The translations under genes and the position numbers were made by a program. A model generated the notes under the pieces. The model did no database searches and had not been told where the DNA came from. It was given only the letters and a program-made list of their open reading frames with translations. A DNA stretch of 8,387 nucleotides from an uncultured bacterium (GTDB taxonomy: Bacteria > Desulfobacterota > WTBG01), in contig CALJBY010000190.1 in NCBI GenBank assembly GCA_938024025.1, forward strand, positions 1 through 8,387, in the 5' to 3' direction. Below, one piece after another: positions 1 to 6,223 of the stretch. Numbering within the stretch: position 1 is the stretch's first letter; each line of letters begins with the position of its first letter.

Positions 1-2
1 AT

Positions 3-164
3 ATCTATCACACCGAAAAAAATAAAGATCTTGAAATAGTCTTTATCGAGGATGAATTGCATTTGCAGAAACTCTACATATCCGGGAAGGGAATCTTACG
101 CTATAAGAAGGGCGAAGAGCTAGTAATTGATTTGAGCAGACAGCACGGACTCTCCTTACTATAA
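3..164 (+). CDS. C-terminal fragment of an unrecognised protein (runs off left edge)
   Basis: An open frame enters from the left edge and ends at a TAA at 162-164, leaving 53 residues. The other two + strand frames are closed by stops within the first 40 bases. The visible tail is mixed charged and hydrophobic, with alternating patterns (LEIVFIEDELHLQKLYISG, then ILRYKKGEELVIDL) that suggest beta strands. There is no membrane segment and no motif I recognise, so no function is assigned. It ends 51 nt before the small gene at 216, on the same strand, so the two could be co-transcribed. The frame is probably real because it is open to the window edge and has coding-like composition, but the fragment is short. 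Confidence 0.5.
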   Translation: MYHTEKNKDLEIVFIEDELHLQKLYISGKGILRYKKGEELVIDLSRQHGLSLL

Positions 165-215
165 TGTCGACAGCTCCCTGCGTTTACCTTATACCCACTG
201 GAGGAAGAAGAAGTT

Positions 216-437
216 ATGGATTATATAACCTGTGAAACAAGAAAAAATGCACCAAAGATTAACGTGCTTATTTGTGAAAAGAAATGTCAGCAAGCAACAA
301 CCTGCAAACCATATCTCAATTACCTGAAAGTACGATCCGCTACCACTGCTCTTACAACGTCTCCCCATGAGGGAGAAGATCTACTGTCAATCAAAGAATC
401 CCCACAGAAAACCCCTCCACTCACGGTAGGTAAGTAG
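216..437 (+). CDS. Small cysteine-containing protein of unknown function
   Basis: This is a 73-residue ORF starting at ATG 216, preceded by GGAGG at 200-204 with an 11-nt spacer. The first 40 residues look like a compact unit with four cysteines at 6, 20, 24 and 30 (C-x13-C-x3-C-x5-C, the last followed by KPYLNYLK). That pattern could bind zinc or an iron-sulphur centre, although this is inference only. Residues from about 41 onward are rich in Ser, Thr and Pro and look disordered. The last 51 nt overlap the 3' end of the convergent symporter gene, so the tail is constrained by coding on both strands and may not be conserved. There is no signal peptide or membrane segment. I recognise no named family. 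The good ribosome binding site and the cysteine spacing argue for a real gene. Confidence 0.55.
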   Translation: MDYITCETRKNAPKINVLICEKKCQQATTCKPYLNYLKVRSATTALTTSPHEGEDLLSIKESPQKTPPLTVGK

Positions 438-2021
438 AACAATAATAAGCATCACAAAGTAGAAAGCAAGCACACAATACCTCCCCCTTCCCGCCGACGC
501 AGTAAAGGCGTTCTTCCATCCCGCCGATAAAGACACCATGAAACGGTCCTTAACCGTTACCTGCTTTCCGGATAAGAGGCTTACCATTATTCCAACAACA
601 CACGTTACCACACATCCTACTACATTCCACCAGAGCCAAGAGATACCGGGGAAAAAAGTCCAGAGCCCGATGTTACCGGCAATACCCGCAAACAATCCCG
701 TAATGACCCCCGTGCTTTTCGCAGATCTCACCAGTATCCCCAGGGCAAACACGGCTAACAGGGGGCCGTAAAAAACAGATCCAATCTTATTTATTCCCTC
801 AATGACCGTTGAGGAAATACTGCCGACAAGATACGCGAAAAGTGTACAGAGGGTTCCCCACACAAAAGTTGTCAAGCGCGAACAGAGGATGAATCTCTTT
901 GTGACAATCCCATTCAGTGTTGGGAAACGCATGACAAGATCCTTTAAGGTTGCTGCACTCAGGGAGTTTATGGCAGAATCCAGACTGGACATAGCTGCGG
1001 CAAAGATACCAACCAGCACGAAACCAATGACACCGTGGGGTAAATAGGTTACAATAAACAATGGCAGGAGATAATCATAGTGCTCTCGCGGAAGAGACGC
1101 CTTAAACTCAGGGTTTTGTTCAAGGAACACAATCATAAACACTCCCAGTGCACAATAACTTGCAACCAGTGGAAACCGCAAGAGGCCATTTATGAAGAGG
1201 GCGCGGTTAGAGGCTTCAGTGGAGCGGGAACACAGTACCCGCTGCACCTGGCTCTGGTCACACCCATAATAGGCGACATAGAGAAACAATCCACCCACGA
1301 GCATTGGCAAAAAGCTAAAGGTATGCCCGTCACCAAAACCATGATGGCGTAAATCCACCGCTTCCAGGTTGGTTTGCCTGAGGAGAACGGCCATCCCCTC
1401 CCAATCGTCCATAAGAAACAGTCCGTATCCCAGACAAATAAACACTGTTATCCACAGTATAACGAGCTGCAGTGCATCGGTATAGATGACTGCTCTAATG
1501 CCCCCTATGACGGTGTAGAGCGTGCTTACAAACCCCGTGATGATGATTGTTACCCAGAGAGGAAGACCAAAGCACACGGCAGTGACAATGGAGACCGCAT
1601 AGATGGCAACACCGGTAGCCAGGCCTCGACTCAACTGAAAAAAAACGCTTACAATGTAACGCACAGAATAGTTAAAGCGCTTCTCCAGGTATTCATAGAC
1701 GGTAGTAATGCGTAAGGTGTAAAAGAGAGGAATAAAAAAAATCATGAGAATGATCATGGCAAGTGGCACTGCAAGTTCATACTGTAGCCAGAGAAGACCA
1801 CCCTTTTCATTGAGGGCAACGAAAGCCGGGGCACTGATGATACTTACAGAACCGCATTGAGTAGCCATTATCGAAAGGGCAATAACGATTGAGGGAACCC
1901 TCCTGCCCCCGAGGAAATAGTCCACTTCCCCTTTTTGAGAGGTGCCAACAAATACACTCAATCCAATCAGAGCAGCTAGGTATAAAGAAACGACTGACCA
2001 GTCAAGGAATGTTAAATACAT
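387..2021 (-). CDS. Sodium:solute symporter, SSS/SLC5 family
   Basis: A 544-residue polytopic membrane protein that should couple Na+ entry to uptake of an organic or inorganic solute across the inner membrane. Hydrophobic segments run through nearly the whole length, about 13 or more helices. Family marks are GGIRAVIYTDALQ at residues 173-185, the common SSS signature, and AMSSLDSAINSLSAATLKD at about 343-361, the helix-8 region whose serines contribute to the Na2 site in characterised members. DQSQVQR at 255-261 is also typical. The substrate cannot be read from sequence. The frame stays open upstream to 2123, but that extension lies largely in a mobile element. I chose the ATG at 2021 because MYLTFLDWS begins the first helix at the usual place and GGGTGAG precedes it, although that ribosome site is weak. 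Its 3' end overlaps a convergent small gene. The family is certain and the start fairly sure. Confidence 0.93.
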   Translation of the reverse strand: MYLTFLDWSVVSLYLAALIGLSVFVGTSQKGEVDYFLGGRRVPSIVIALSIMATQCGSVSIISAPAFVALNEKGGLLWLQYELAVPLAMIILMIFFIPLFYTLRITTVYEYLEKRFNYSVRYIVSVFFQLSRGLATGVAIYAVSIVTAVCFGLPLWVTIIITGFVSTLYTVIGGIRAVIYTDALQLVILWITVFICLGYGLFLMDDWEGMAVLLRQTNLEAVDLRHHGFGDGHTFSFLPMLVGGLFLYVAYYGCDQSQVQRVLCSRSTEASNRALFINGLLRFPLVASYCALGVFMIVFLEQNPEFKASLPREHYDYLLPLFIVTYLPHGVIGFVLVGIFAAAMSSLDSAINSLSAATLKDLVMRFPTLNGIVTKRFILCSRLTTFVWGTLCTLFAYLVGSISSTVIEGINKIGSVFYGPLLAVFALGILVRSAKSTGVITGLFAGIAGNIGLWTFFPGISWLWWNVVGCVVTCVVGIMVSLLSGKQVTVKDRFMVSLSAGWKNAFTASAGRGRYCVLAFYFVMLIIVLLTYREWRGFLWGFFD

Positions 2022-2143
2022 CTCACCCAATCGTTCTCGTGGTTTTATCTGGATCGAAAGGAATGAAGGAAGTCCACTGAAACCTAAAATCTGCTTATCT
2101 GTAATTCTCCAGTTGACACCCAATACGACTGTAATTTCTTGAA

Positions 2144-2161
2144 GTTAGGTTCTTACCCAAC
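2144..2161 (-). repeat. Small hairpin conserved in both element copies
   Basis: GTTAGGT-TCTT-ACCCAAC can fold into a 7-bp stem. Read on the - strand it contains a G·T(U) wobble, whereas on the + strand the same position is an A·C mismatch. An RNA hairpin is therefore favoured only in transcripts running toward the symporter. The identical sequence occurs at 7696-7713 in copy B. It may be a structural element or an operator. Its role is unknown. Confidence 0.4.
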
Positions 2162-2196
2162 TACATCTAAGCATTTCTCTTTCAGATAGGGTGATG

Positions 2197-2246
2197 GTAG
2201 GAGCGGCTTTAAGCCGCGAATTCATCGCGCATGAATGCGCTCCTAC
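2197..2246. repeat. Back-to-back REP-like palindromes (BIME-like) in copy A
   Basis: Two units of the form GTAGGAGCG...CGCGA face each other. The + strand unit is at 2197-2219, with core GCGGCTTTAAGCCGC. The - strand unit reads GTAGGAGCG-CATTCATG-CGCGA. The outer arms (GTAGGAGCG/CGCTCCTAC) pair as well, so the 50 nt can fold either as two hairpins or as one long stem. A GTAG foot next to a short palindrome is the known layout of REP sequences handled by REP-associated tyrosine transposases. No such transposase lies in this window. Confidence 0.7.
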
Positions 2247-2454
2247 CGAAATTTTAAACATGTCTACTTAGAAGGTATCAAGTCAGTTTTCAGCCGGGAT
2301 ACTGGAGTTTCGTGGATAAGCAGAATCTAAAAAATTATGGAGTGGGACATATCCTCAACAAGCTACTGGAAGTCCCCTGTTTCCGTGTGGGATGAAATGC
2401 GCTGAACGTTACCGGCGGTTAGTTGTCCTTTGCAGGCACCATGGAACGAAGGGT

Positions 2455-2982
2455 TTACATCTCAGGAGCACCCATAAAAGAGAATAGAATCCCCATAAGA
2501 ATCACCTGGATGATCCAGCCAATGGCACAAACACCCACGGCCCTTAAGGTTCCCGAATAATCAAGGGCCTGTCTCACTGCAATCACCATGGCCACCAGCA
2601 TCCAGATTGAAGCCACGAAAAAGAGTAGTCCCCCAATGCCCGGAATAATACCGAGCACTCTGATCAACCCTGGAGAACTGGAAAAGCCGATGGTTCGCAG
2701 CAACTCACCCTGATCAGCTCTTGTTTGCGGTTCTGGCAGCAGTTTGGTACCAATCAGGTAGGTAAGATAGGCCCAGATATACCAGCCGACAAGGGCCATA
2801 ATGGTTCCCATGAAAATTCCACCAAGCCCTACCTGGCTGATACTGCCCAACCCCGCAGCTATGCTTGAGATAATAACAACTGCCATCGCCTGTCCCAGGG
2901 CACTTTTATCAGCCTCGACCTCCTCATACAGGTTAACATCCAGCTTTGCCGCCCGGATCATACGATCTACGAAAATATTCAT
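2455..2982 (-). CDS. Yip1-like small integral membrane protein
   Basis: A 175-residue protein with a charged N-terminal stretch (about 1-27, IRAAKLDVNLYEEVEADKS) followed by about five hydrophobic segments at roughly 30-50, 53-80, 105-120, 121-140 and 148-170. The arrangement, the polar loop TRADQGELLRTIGFSSSPG at about 88-106 and the Gly/Pro-rich helix after it resemble bacterial Yip1/YIF1-domain proteins, which have no established biochemical role. The start at 2982 is chosen over an upstream codon at 3000 because GGAGGG lies about 9 nt before this ATG. It lies 106 nt downstream of rmuC on the same strand with no clear terminator between, so co-transcription is possible. The fold-family call is fairly sure; the function is unknown. 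Confidence 0.78.
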   Translation of the reverse strand: MNIFVDRMIRAAKLDVNLYEEVEADKSALGQAMAVVIISSIAAGLGSISQVGLGGIFMGTIMALVGWYIWAYLTYLIGTKLLPEPQTRADQGELLRTIGFSSSPGLIRVLGIIPGIGGLLFFVASIWMLVAMVIAVRQALDYSGTLRAVGVCAIGWIIQVILMGILFSFMGAPEM

Positions 2983-3088
2983 CACCGCTACCCTCCTCAC
3001 ACATTTTTATATAAAGTTTTGCCAAACCTGACCGATAGAGTAATTATAATTCAAGCCCCCCTCTCTCAATTAATCCTAGGCATGAGAC

Positions 3089-4339
3089 TTAAGAATTGGG
3101 AAGGAGGTTTGAATTTTTTTCATCATCACCATCCTCTACAAGCACTACCTCCTCTTCACCAAAAGACGCCTCAGGAAGAATACCCTTTTGCTTTCGCAAA
3201 TCCTCAATCTGCTTCAGGGGCCGCTCGAGTTGATTGCGACGTGTTGCATTTAATGCAGTGAATTCACTCTGTGCGTCTTCAATCTTCTTTCCCATCTTCT
3301 CCAGTGATTTCAGAAAAAGTGACCACTGTTTACTAAAAGAGCCCAGCAGTGACAGTATCTGTTCCGTCGTTTTTTCTAAATTAAAGTTTTCAACTGCCTG
3401 CCTGATGACCGCAAGTATGGCATAGAGGGTAATGGGAGAACAAAGAATTACTCTGTTTCTTAAAGCATCATCAAGCAGCGATCTGTCATGTTCATTAATA
3501 AAGGCATAGACTTGTTCATTCGGTATAAACACAATCACATAATCCAAGGTATTCTCCGCAGGGTTAATATAATCTCTCGTAGTTACTTCTTTGATTCTGC
3601 CCCTGACATCCCTTAAGAATTGATTTCTACACTTCTCTCTATCGCTTTCCCCCCCTGCCTCAAGATAACGCAGGTAATTATTCAACGGAAATTTGACATC
3701 CATGTTCACTTTGAGACCCTGGGGCAGGAAAAAGGTATAGTCAGGACGAGCACTTACCGTTTCCAAGGCCTTCTGCTTTTGATAATTTACACCTTCCACA
3801 AACCCAGCTAACCGGAGTATATCCTCAGCCATCCGCTCTCCCCACTGACCACGAACCTTTGTGCTTGCTAAAGCACCCTTCAATTGACTGGTCGTTTCCT
3901 GAAGTTTTCCTGTCTGCTCAGCGGTGGCTTTTAATTGATTAGTAAGTTCGCCAAACTTCTTCTCCCGATCTTTTTCAAAACCTTTTACCAGTTCCTGAAC
4001 TTTCAGCAAATCTTCCTTCATCACTCCAAGGGTCTGGTCAATCAGTTGTTTCTTCCCTTCAAGTTCTTTTTCGCCCACCTGTGTCTGTTTTGAAAGCGTT
4101 TCGTTAGCAACTTTCAAGAAGTCCTCAGTATTTTGTGATAAAGCCTCAAGGGAGAGTGCCCCAAACGAGTCTTTAACTCTCGTAATAAGAGCTTCTAAAT
4201 CCTCTACCCGCTGCGAATCACTCTCGGAAATGAGTTCACGGGCAATTTCCCGGGCTTCTTTCCTCCGTAACCACTGGATGATGAAGACCAGAAACGATCC
4301 CAGAAGGACACCGATGATGAAAACCACAACATACTCCAT
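3089..4339 (-). CDS. rmuC: RmuC family DNA recombination-limiting protein
   Basis: This 416-residue protein has the standard RmuC architecture. An N-terminal membrane anchor (residues 3-23) is followed by a long coiled coil of about 28-158 (heptad-rich with Lys, Glu, Leu and Gln) and then the nuclease-like core. Core marks are KVRGQWGE at 161-168, ARPDYTFFLP at 197-206, DVKFPLNNY at 214-222, NTLDYVIVFIPNE at 263-275 and SPITLYAILAVIRQA at 301-315. RPD and DxK sit where the PD-(D/E)xK-type fold places its acidic and lysine residues. In E. coli, loss of RmuC raises recombination at inverted repeats. The tail is acidic (GEEEVVLVEDGDDE). The ATG at 4339 is preferred over an upstream GTG because the membrane anchor begins there and AAAAAGG precedes it with a 7-nt spacer. 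The length is ordinary for the family. Confidence 0.94.
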   Translation of the reverse strand: MEYVVVFIIGVLLGSFLVFIIQWLRRKEAREIARELISESDSQRVEDLEALITRVKDSFGALSLEALSQNTEDFLKVANETLSKQTQVGEKELEGKKQLIDQTLGVMKEDLLKVQELVKGFEKDREKKFGELTNQLKATAEQTGKLQETTSQLKGALASTKVRGQWGERMAEDILRLAGFVEGVNYQKQKALETVSARPDYTFFLPQGLKVNMDVKFPLNNYLRYLEAGGESDREKCRNQFLRDVRGRIKEVTTRDYINPAENTLDYVIVFIPNEQVYAFINEHDRSLLDDALRNRVILCSPITLYAILAVIRQAVENFNLEKTTEQILSLLGSFSKQWSLFLKSLEKMGKKIEDAQSEFTALNATRRNQLERPLKQIEDLRKQKGILPEASFGEEEVVLVEDGDDEKNSNLLPNS

Positions 4340-4541
4340 AGGAGAACCTTTTTCTTTTTTGCAGCAGGTAAGTGAGATCGCACCAGTCACCCATTAAATG
4401 ATTAGAACGGAAATTTCCCCAATTCTAGCCATCCTCTGAAATCATAGAGTAATTGCCAGGAGATGTAAAGGTAGAAATTGAGAACACGGAGGAGTCGCGG
4501 GGTCACGTAGAAGCTTACCGTTACGGGTTGCACGTTTTTAC

Positions 4542-4617
4542 ATTTTGGATTTTTGATTGCGGATTTTAGATGTAATCAGTTTTTACAATCCGCATTCCGA
4601 AATCCGAGATCCAAAAT
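4542..4617. repeat. Imperfect long inverted repeat, intergenic
   Basis: ATTTTGGAT at 4542-4550 pairs perfectly with ATCCAAAAT at 4609-4617. Inside it ATTGCGGATT (4556-4565) pairs with AATCCGCATT (4587-4596) at 9 of 10 positions. The two stems are separated by unequal spacers (5 and 12 nt), leaving a bulge, and the loop is about 21 nt. The arms themselves are built from near-repeats of GGATTT. It lies about 160 nt beyond the nhaC stop and 200 nt before rmuC. It could be a decayed miniature element or a structured intergenic RNA. I saw no flanking target duplication. Confidence 0.6.
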
Positions 4618-4664
4618 AAGTGTTCTGCCTCCTGTCTTCCTAACTTTTAGCGCCGGTAGGTTTT

Positions 4665-4690
4665 CTCTGCGCTCTTTGCGCCTCTGCGGT
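4665..4690. repeat. Short internally repetitive motif (CTCTGCG type)
   Basis: Three related units follow each other: CTCTGCG, CTCTTTGCG and CCTCTGCGG. Similar CTCTGCG/CTTTGCG strings are known to me as scattered intergenic filler in several bacterial genomes, so it may be one copy of a dispersed family. No function is suggested. Confidence 0.35.
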
Positions 4691-4774
4691 TAGAAACAAG
4701 TTTGAATGTATTTTTTAAGTCTTTTTAATTTTAGGCATTGTAGCTCAATGCAGGCATTTTTCTTCTTGACCTCC

Positions 4775-6199
4775 TTAATAACTCACAAACCCTACAATCA
4801 GAAACAGCACTATTGAAATGCCGCCTGCTGCCAGGGCATAGGGCAGTTGGGTGCGGACGTGATCTATGTGGTCTGAGGCTGACGCCATAGAGGCAACAAT
4901 CGTGGTATCGGAGATGGGAGAACAGTGGTCACCGAATACTCCTCCCCCGAGCAGGGCACCGATGACGGGAGGAAAAGACAAATCCATGGAACTTGCCAGT
5001 GGGATAGCGATGGGAAACATAATTCCCCATGTCCCCCAGGAGGTACCGGTGGAAAAAGCAATAAAGCTGGTAACCACAAAAATTATGGCGGGGAAGACTT
5101 GTGGCCGCAACAATCCTCTGGTTATCTCAGCAACATAGATACCGGTTTCAAGTTCCCTGCAGATAGTACCGATAGCAAAAGCCATCATCATCAGTATCCC
5201 GAGACCTATAAGACCACCCGCCCCTTTGATAACGAGCTCCGTTATTTCCCGTAAGTTCATCAAACGCTGACTGCTATACAGCACGGCAGCACTGACAATA
5301 GCGGAAGCTACTGCCCAGAGTACTGCCGTTGAACCGGACCCCTGAGAAAGAGTGCCGTCCCCCGTTACCCAGAGGCCTATAAATATCATGAGAATCATAA
5401 CACCAATGGGTAGAAACATGTTTATCGCACGCAGGGGTGTATCTGCACTGGGTGTTATGGCGGTTATTTCTTCTGCAATTGCGGGCTGTGCTCCTTTTCT
5501 GAGAACCCTACCGGTAGTGTGGGCACGGTGCTCTGCCTTCTTCATGGGTCCAAAATCAACCTGCAGGAGAATAATAATGAGGAGAAGAATAAGAGCAGTA
5601 AGTGCATAGAAATTGAGAAAGAGTGATGAAAGAAAGAGACCCAGGGGATCACTTAAACCTTCTTTCCTGAGTAGAGTAATAACATAGGCTCCCCATGCAT
5701 TTAAAGGGATCAAGATGCAGATGGGTGCTGATGTGGTATCACAGATGTAGGCAAGTTTTTCACGGGAAATCCTGTGCCGGTCCGTTAATGGCCGGGCAAC
5801 GGTTCCGCTGACAAGGCAGGTTATGCTCGACTCGATGAAAACAACGACACCGATAAGAAACGCCATCAACTCAACACTTCTTTTCCCCCGGATGAAACCT
5901 TTCTCGGTAACGAGGGTAGTAAAGCCCTCAATGCCACCGGACCGCTGCAAGAGGGCGATCAATGAACCCACCAGCACAGAAAAGGCAATAACCCGCGTGT
6001 TATCCGGATCCCTGAACACCAGAACACATGCTTCCAGGGCTCCCGCACTCCCTTTCAGAAGACTGCCATCTGCCAGGATAACCGTGCCCACCACTATGCC
6101 GGCAAAAAGGGAGAGGTAAACCTGCCGGGTGTAGATTGCAAGTACTATAGCAAGGAGCGGCGGGATGAGGGATAGGAACGGATAGGATTCAATCAGCAA
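4775..6199 (-). CDS. nhaC: NhaC-type Na+/H+ antiporter
   Basis: A 474-residue inner membrane protein predicted to exchange cytoplasmic Na+ for external H+, for sodium and pH homeostasis. It is hydrophobic throughout, with one long polar loop at about 216-256 dividing two halves. Family marks are FSTGTSWGTWGIMFPIAIP at 382-400, GGGVFGDHCSPISDTT at 418-433 and SDHIDHVRTQLPY at 442-454. Acidic and polar residues within these helices (for example D424, S428, D431) are the likely ion ligands by analogy. The start is a TTG at 6199, supported by AAGGAG five nt upstream. No ATG exists in frame until well inside the protein. It begins 24 nt after the stop of the dipeptidase/transpeptidase gene on the same strand, so the two are probably one operon. 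Other exchangers of this superfamily, such as malate/lactate types, cannot be fully excluded. Confidence 0.9.
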   Translation of the reverse strand: MLIESYPFLSLIPPLLAIVLAIYTRQVYLSLFAGIVVGTVILADGSLLKGSAGALEACVLVFRDPDNTRVIAFSVLVGSLIALLQRSGGIEGFTTLVTEKGFIRGKRSVELMAFLIGVVVFIESSITCLVSGTVARPLTDRHRISREKLAYICDTTSAPICILIPLNAWGAYVITLLRKEGLSDPLGLFLSSLFLNFYALTALILLLIIILLQVDFGPMKKAEHRAHTTGRVLRKGAQPAIAEEITAITPSADTPLRAINMFLPIGVMILMIFIGLWVTGDGTLSQGSGSTAVLWAVASAIVSAAVLYSSQRLMNLREITELVIKGAGGLIGLGILMMMAFAIGTICRELETGIYVAEITRGLLRPQVFPAIIFVVTSFIAFSTGTSWGTWGIMFPIAIPLASSMDLSFPPVIGALLGGGVFGDHCSPISDTTIVASMASASDHIDHVRTQLPYALAAGGISIVLFLIVGFVSY

Positions 6200-6204
6200 A
6201 GGCT

Positions 6205-6210
6205 CTCCTT
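6205..6210 (-). promoter_or_regulatory. Ribosome binding site deciding the TTG start of nhaC
   Basis: AAGGAG on the - strand lies in the 24-nt gap after the upstream stop codon, 5 nt before TTG 6199. It is the main reason to accept a non-ATG start here. Confidence 0.7.
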
Positions 6211-6223
6211 AGGGGGCAAATCT

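Larger units (their letters stand above)
2090..2324 (-). mobile_element. MITE-like element, copy A (235 bp)
   Basis: The left end, TCTGCTTATC-N7-CTCCAGT (2090-2113), is matched in reverse complement by the right end, ACTGGAG-N7-GATAAGCAGA (2301-2324). This gives terminal inverted repeats of 24 nt with 17 identical anchor positions. Directly outside are ACCTAAAA (2082-2089) and ATCTAAAA (2325-2332), 7 of 8 identical, as expected of an 8-bp target-site duplication. The inside carries a REP-like palindrome pair and no ORF of useful length, so any movement would need a transposase supplied elsewhere. The element matches copy B at 7642 over its left 165 nt (about 9 differences) and again at its right 65 nt. 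It lies 69 nt upstream of the symporter start. The strand given follows the adjacent gene. Parent transposon family not determined. Confidence 0.82.
2022..2454. other. Non-coding interval between the Yip1-like gene and the symporter
   Basis: This 433-nt gap holds the short symporter leader (2022-2081), mobile element copy A with its flanking direct repeats (2082-2332), and about 120 nt of plain sequence next to the Yip1-like stop (2333-2454). In that last part I see no gene, terminator hairpin or convincing promoter. A 22-codon ATG frame at 2337-2405 on the + strand has no ribosome site. Confidence 0.7.
4340..4774. other. 435-nt intergenic region between nhaC and rmuC, repeat-rich
   Basis: No gene is seen on either strand. 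The region holds an imperfect inverted repeat (4542-4617) and a short internally repetitive motif (4665-4690), listed separately. The part next to rmuC (4340-4440) should contain its promoter, but I could not find a convincing -35/-10 pair. The T-rich stretch at 4709-4732 is on the wrong strand sense to serve as an intrinsic terminator tail for nhaC. Confidence 0.6.

Noticed and set aside
2337..2405. A 22-codon ATG frame on the + strand just right of copy A
   Set aside because: There is no ribosome binding site and no recognisable motif, and frames this short arise by chance.
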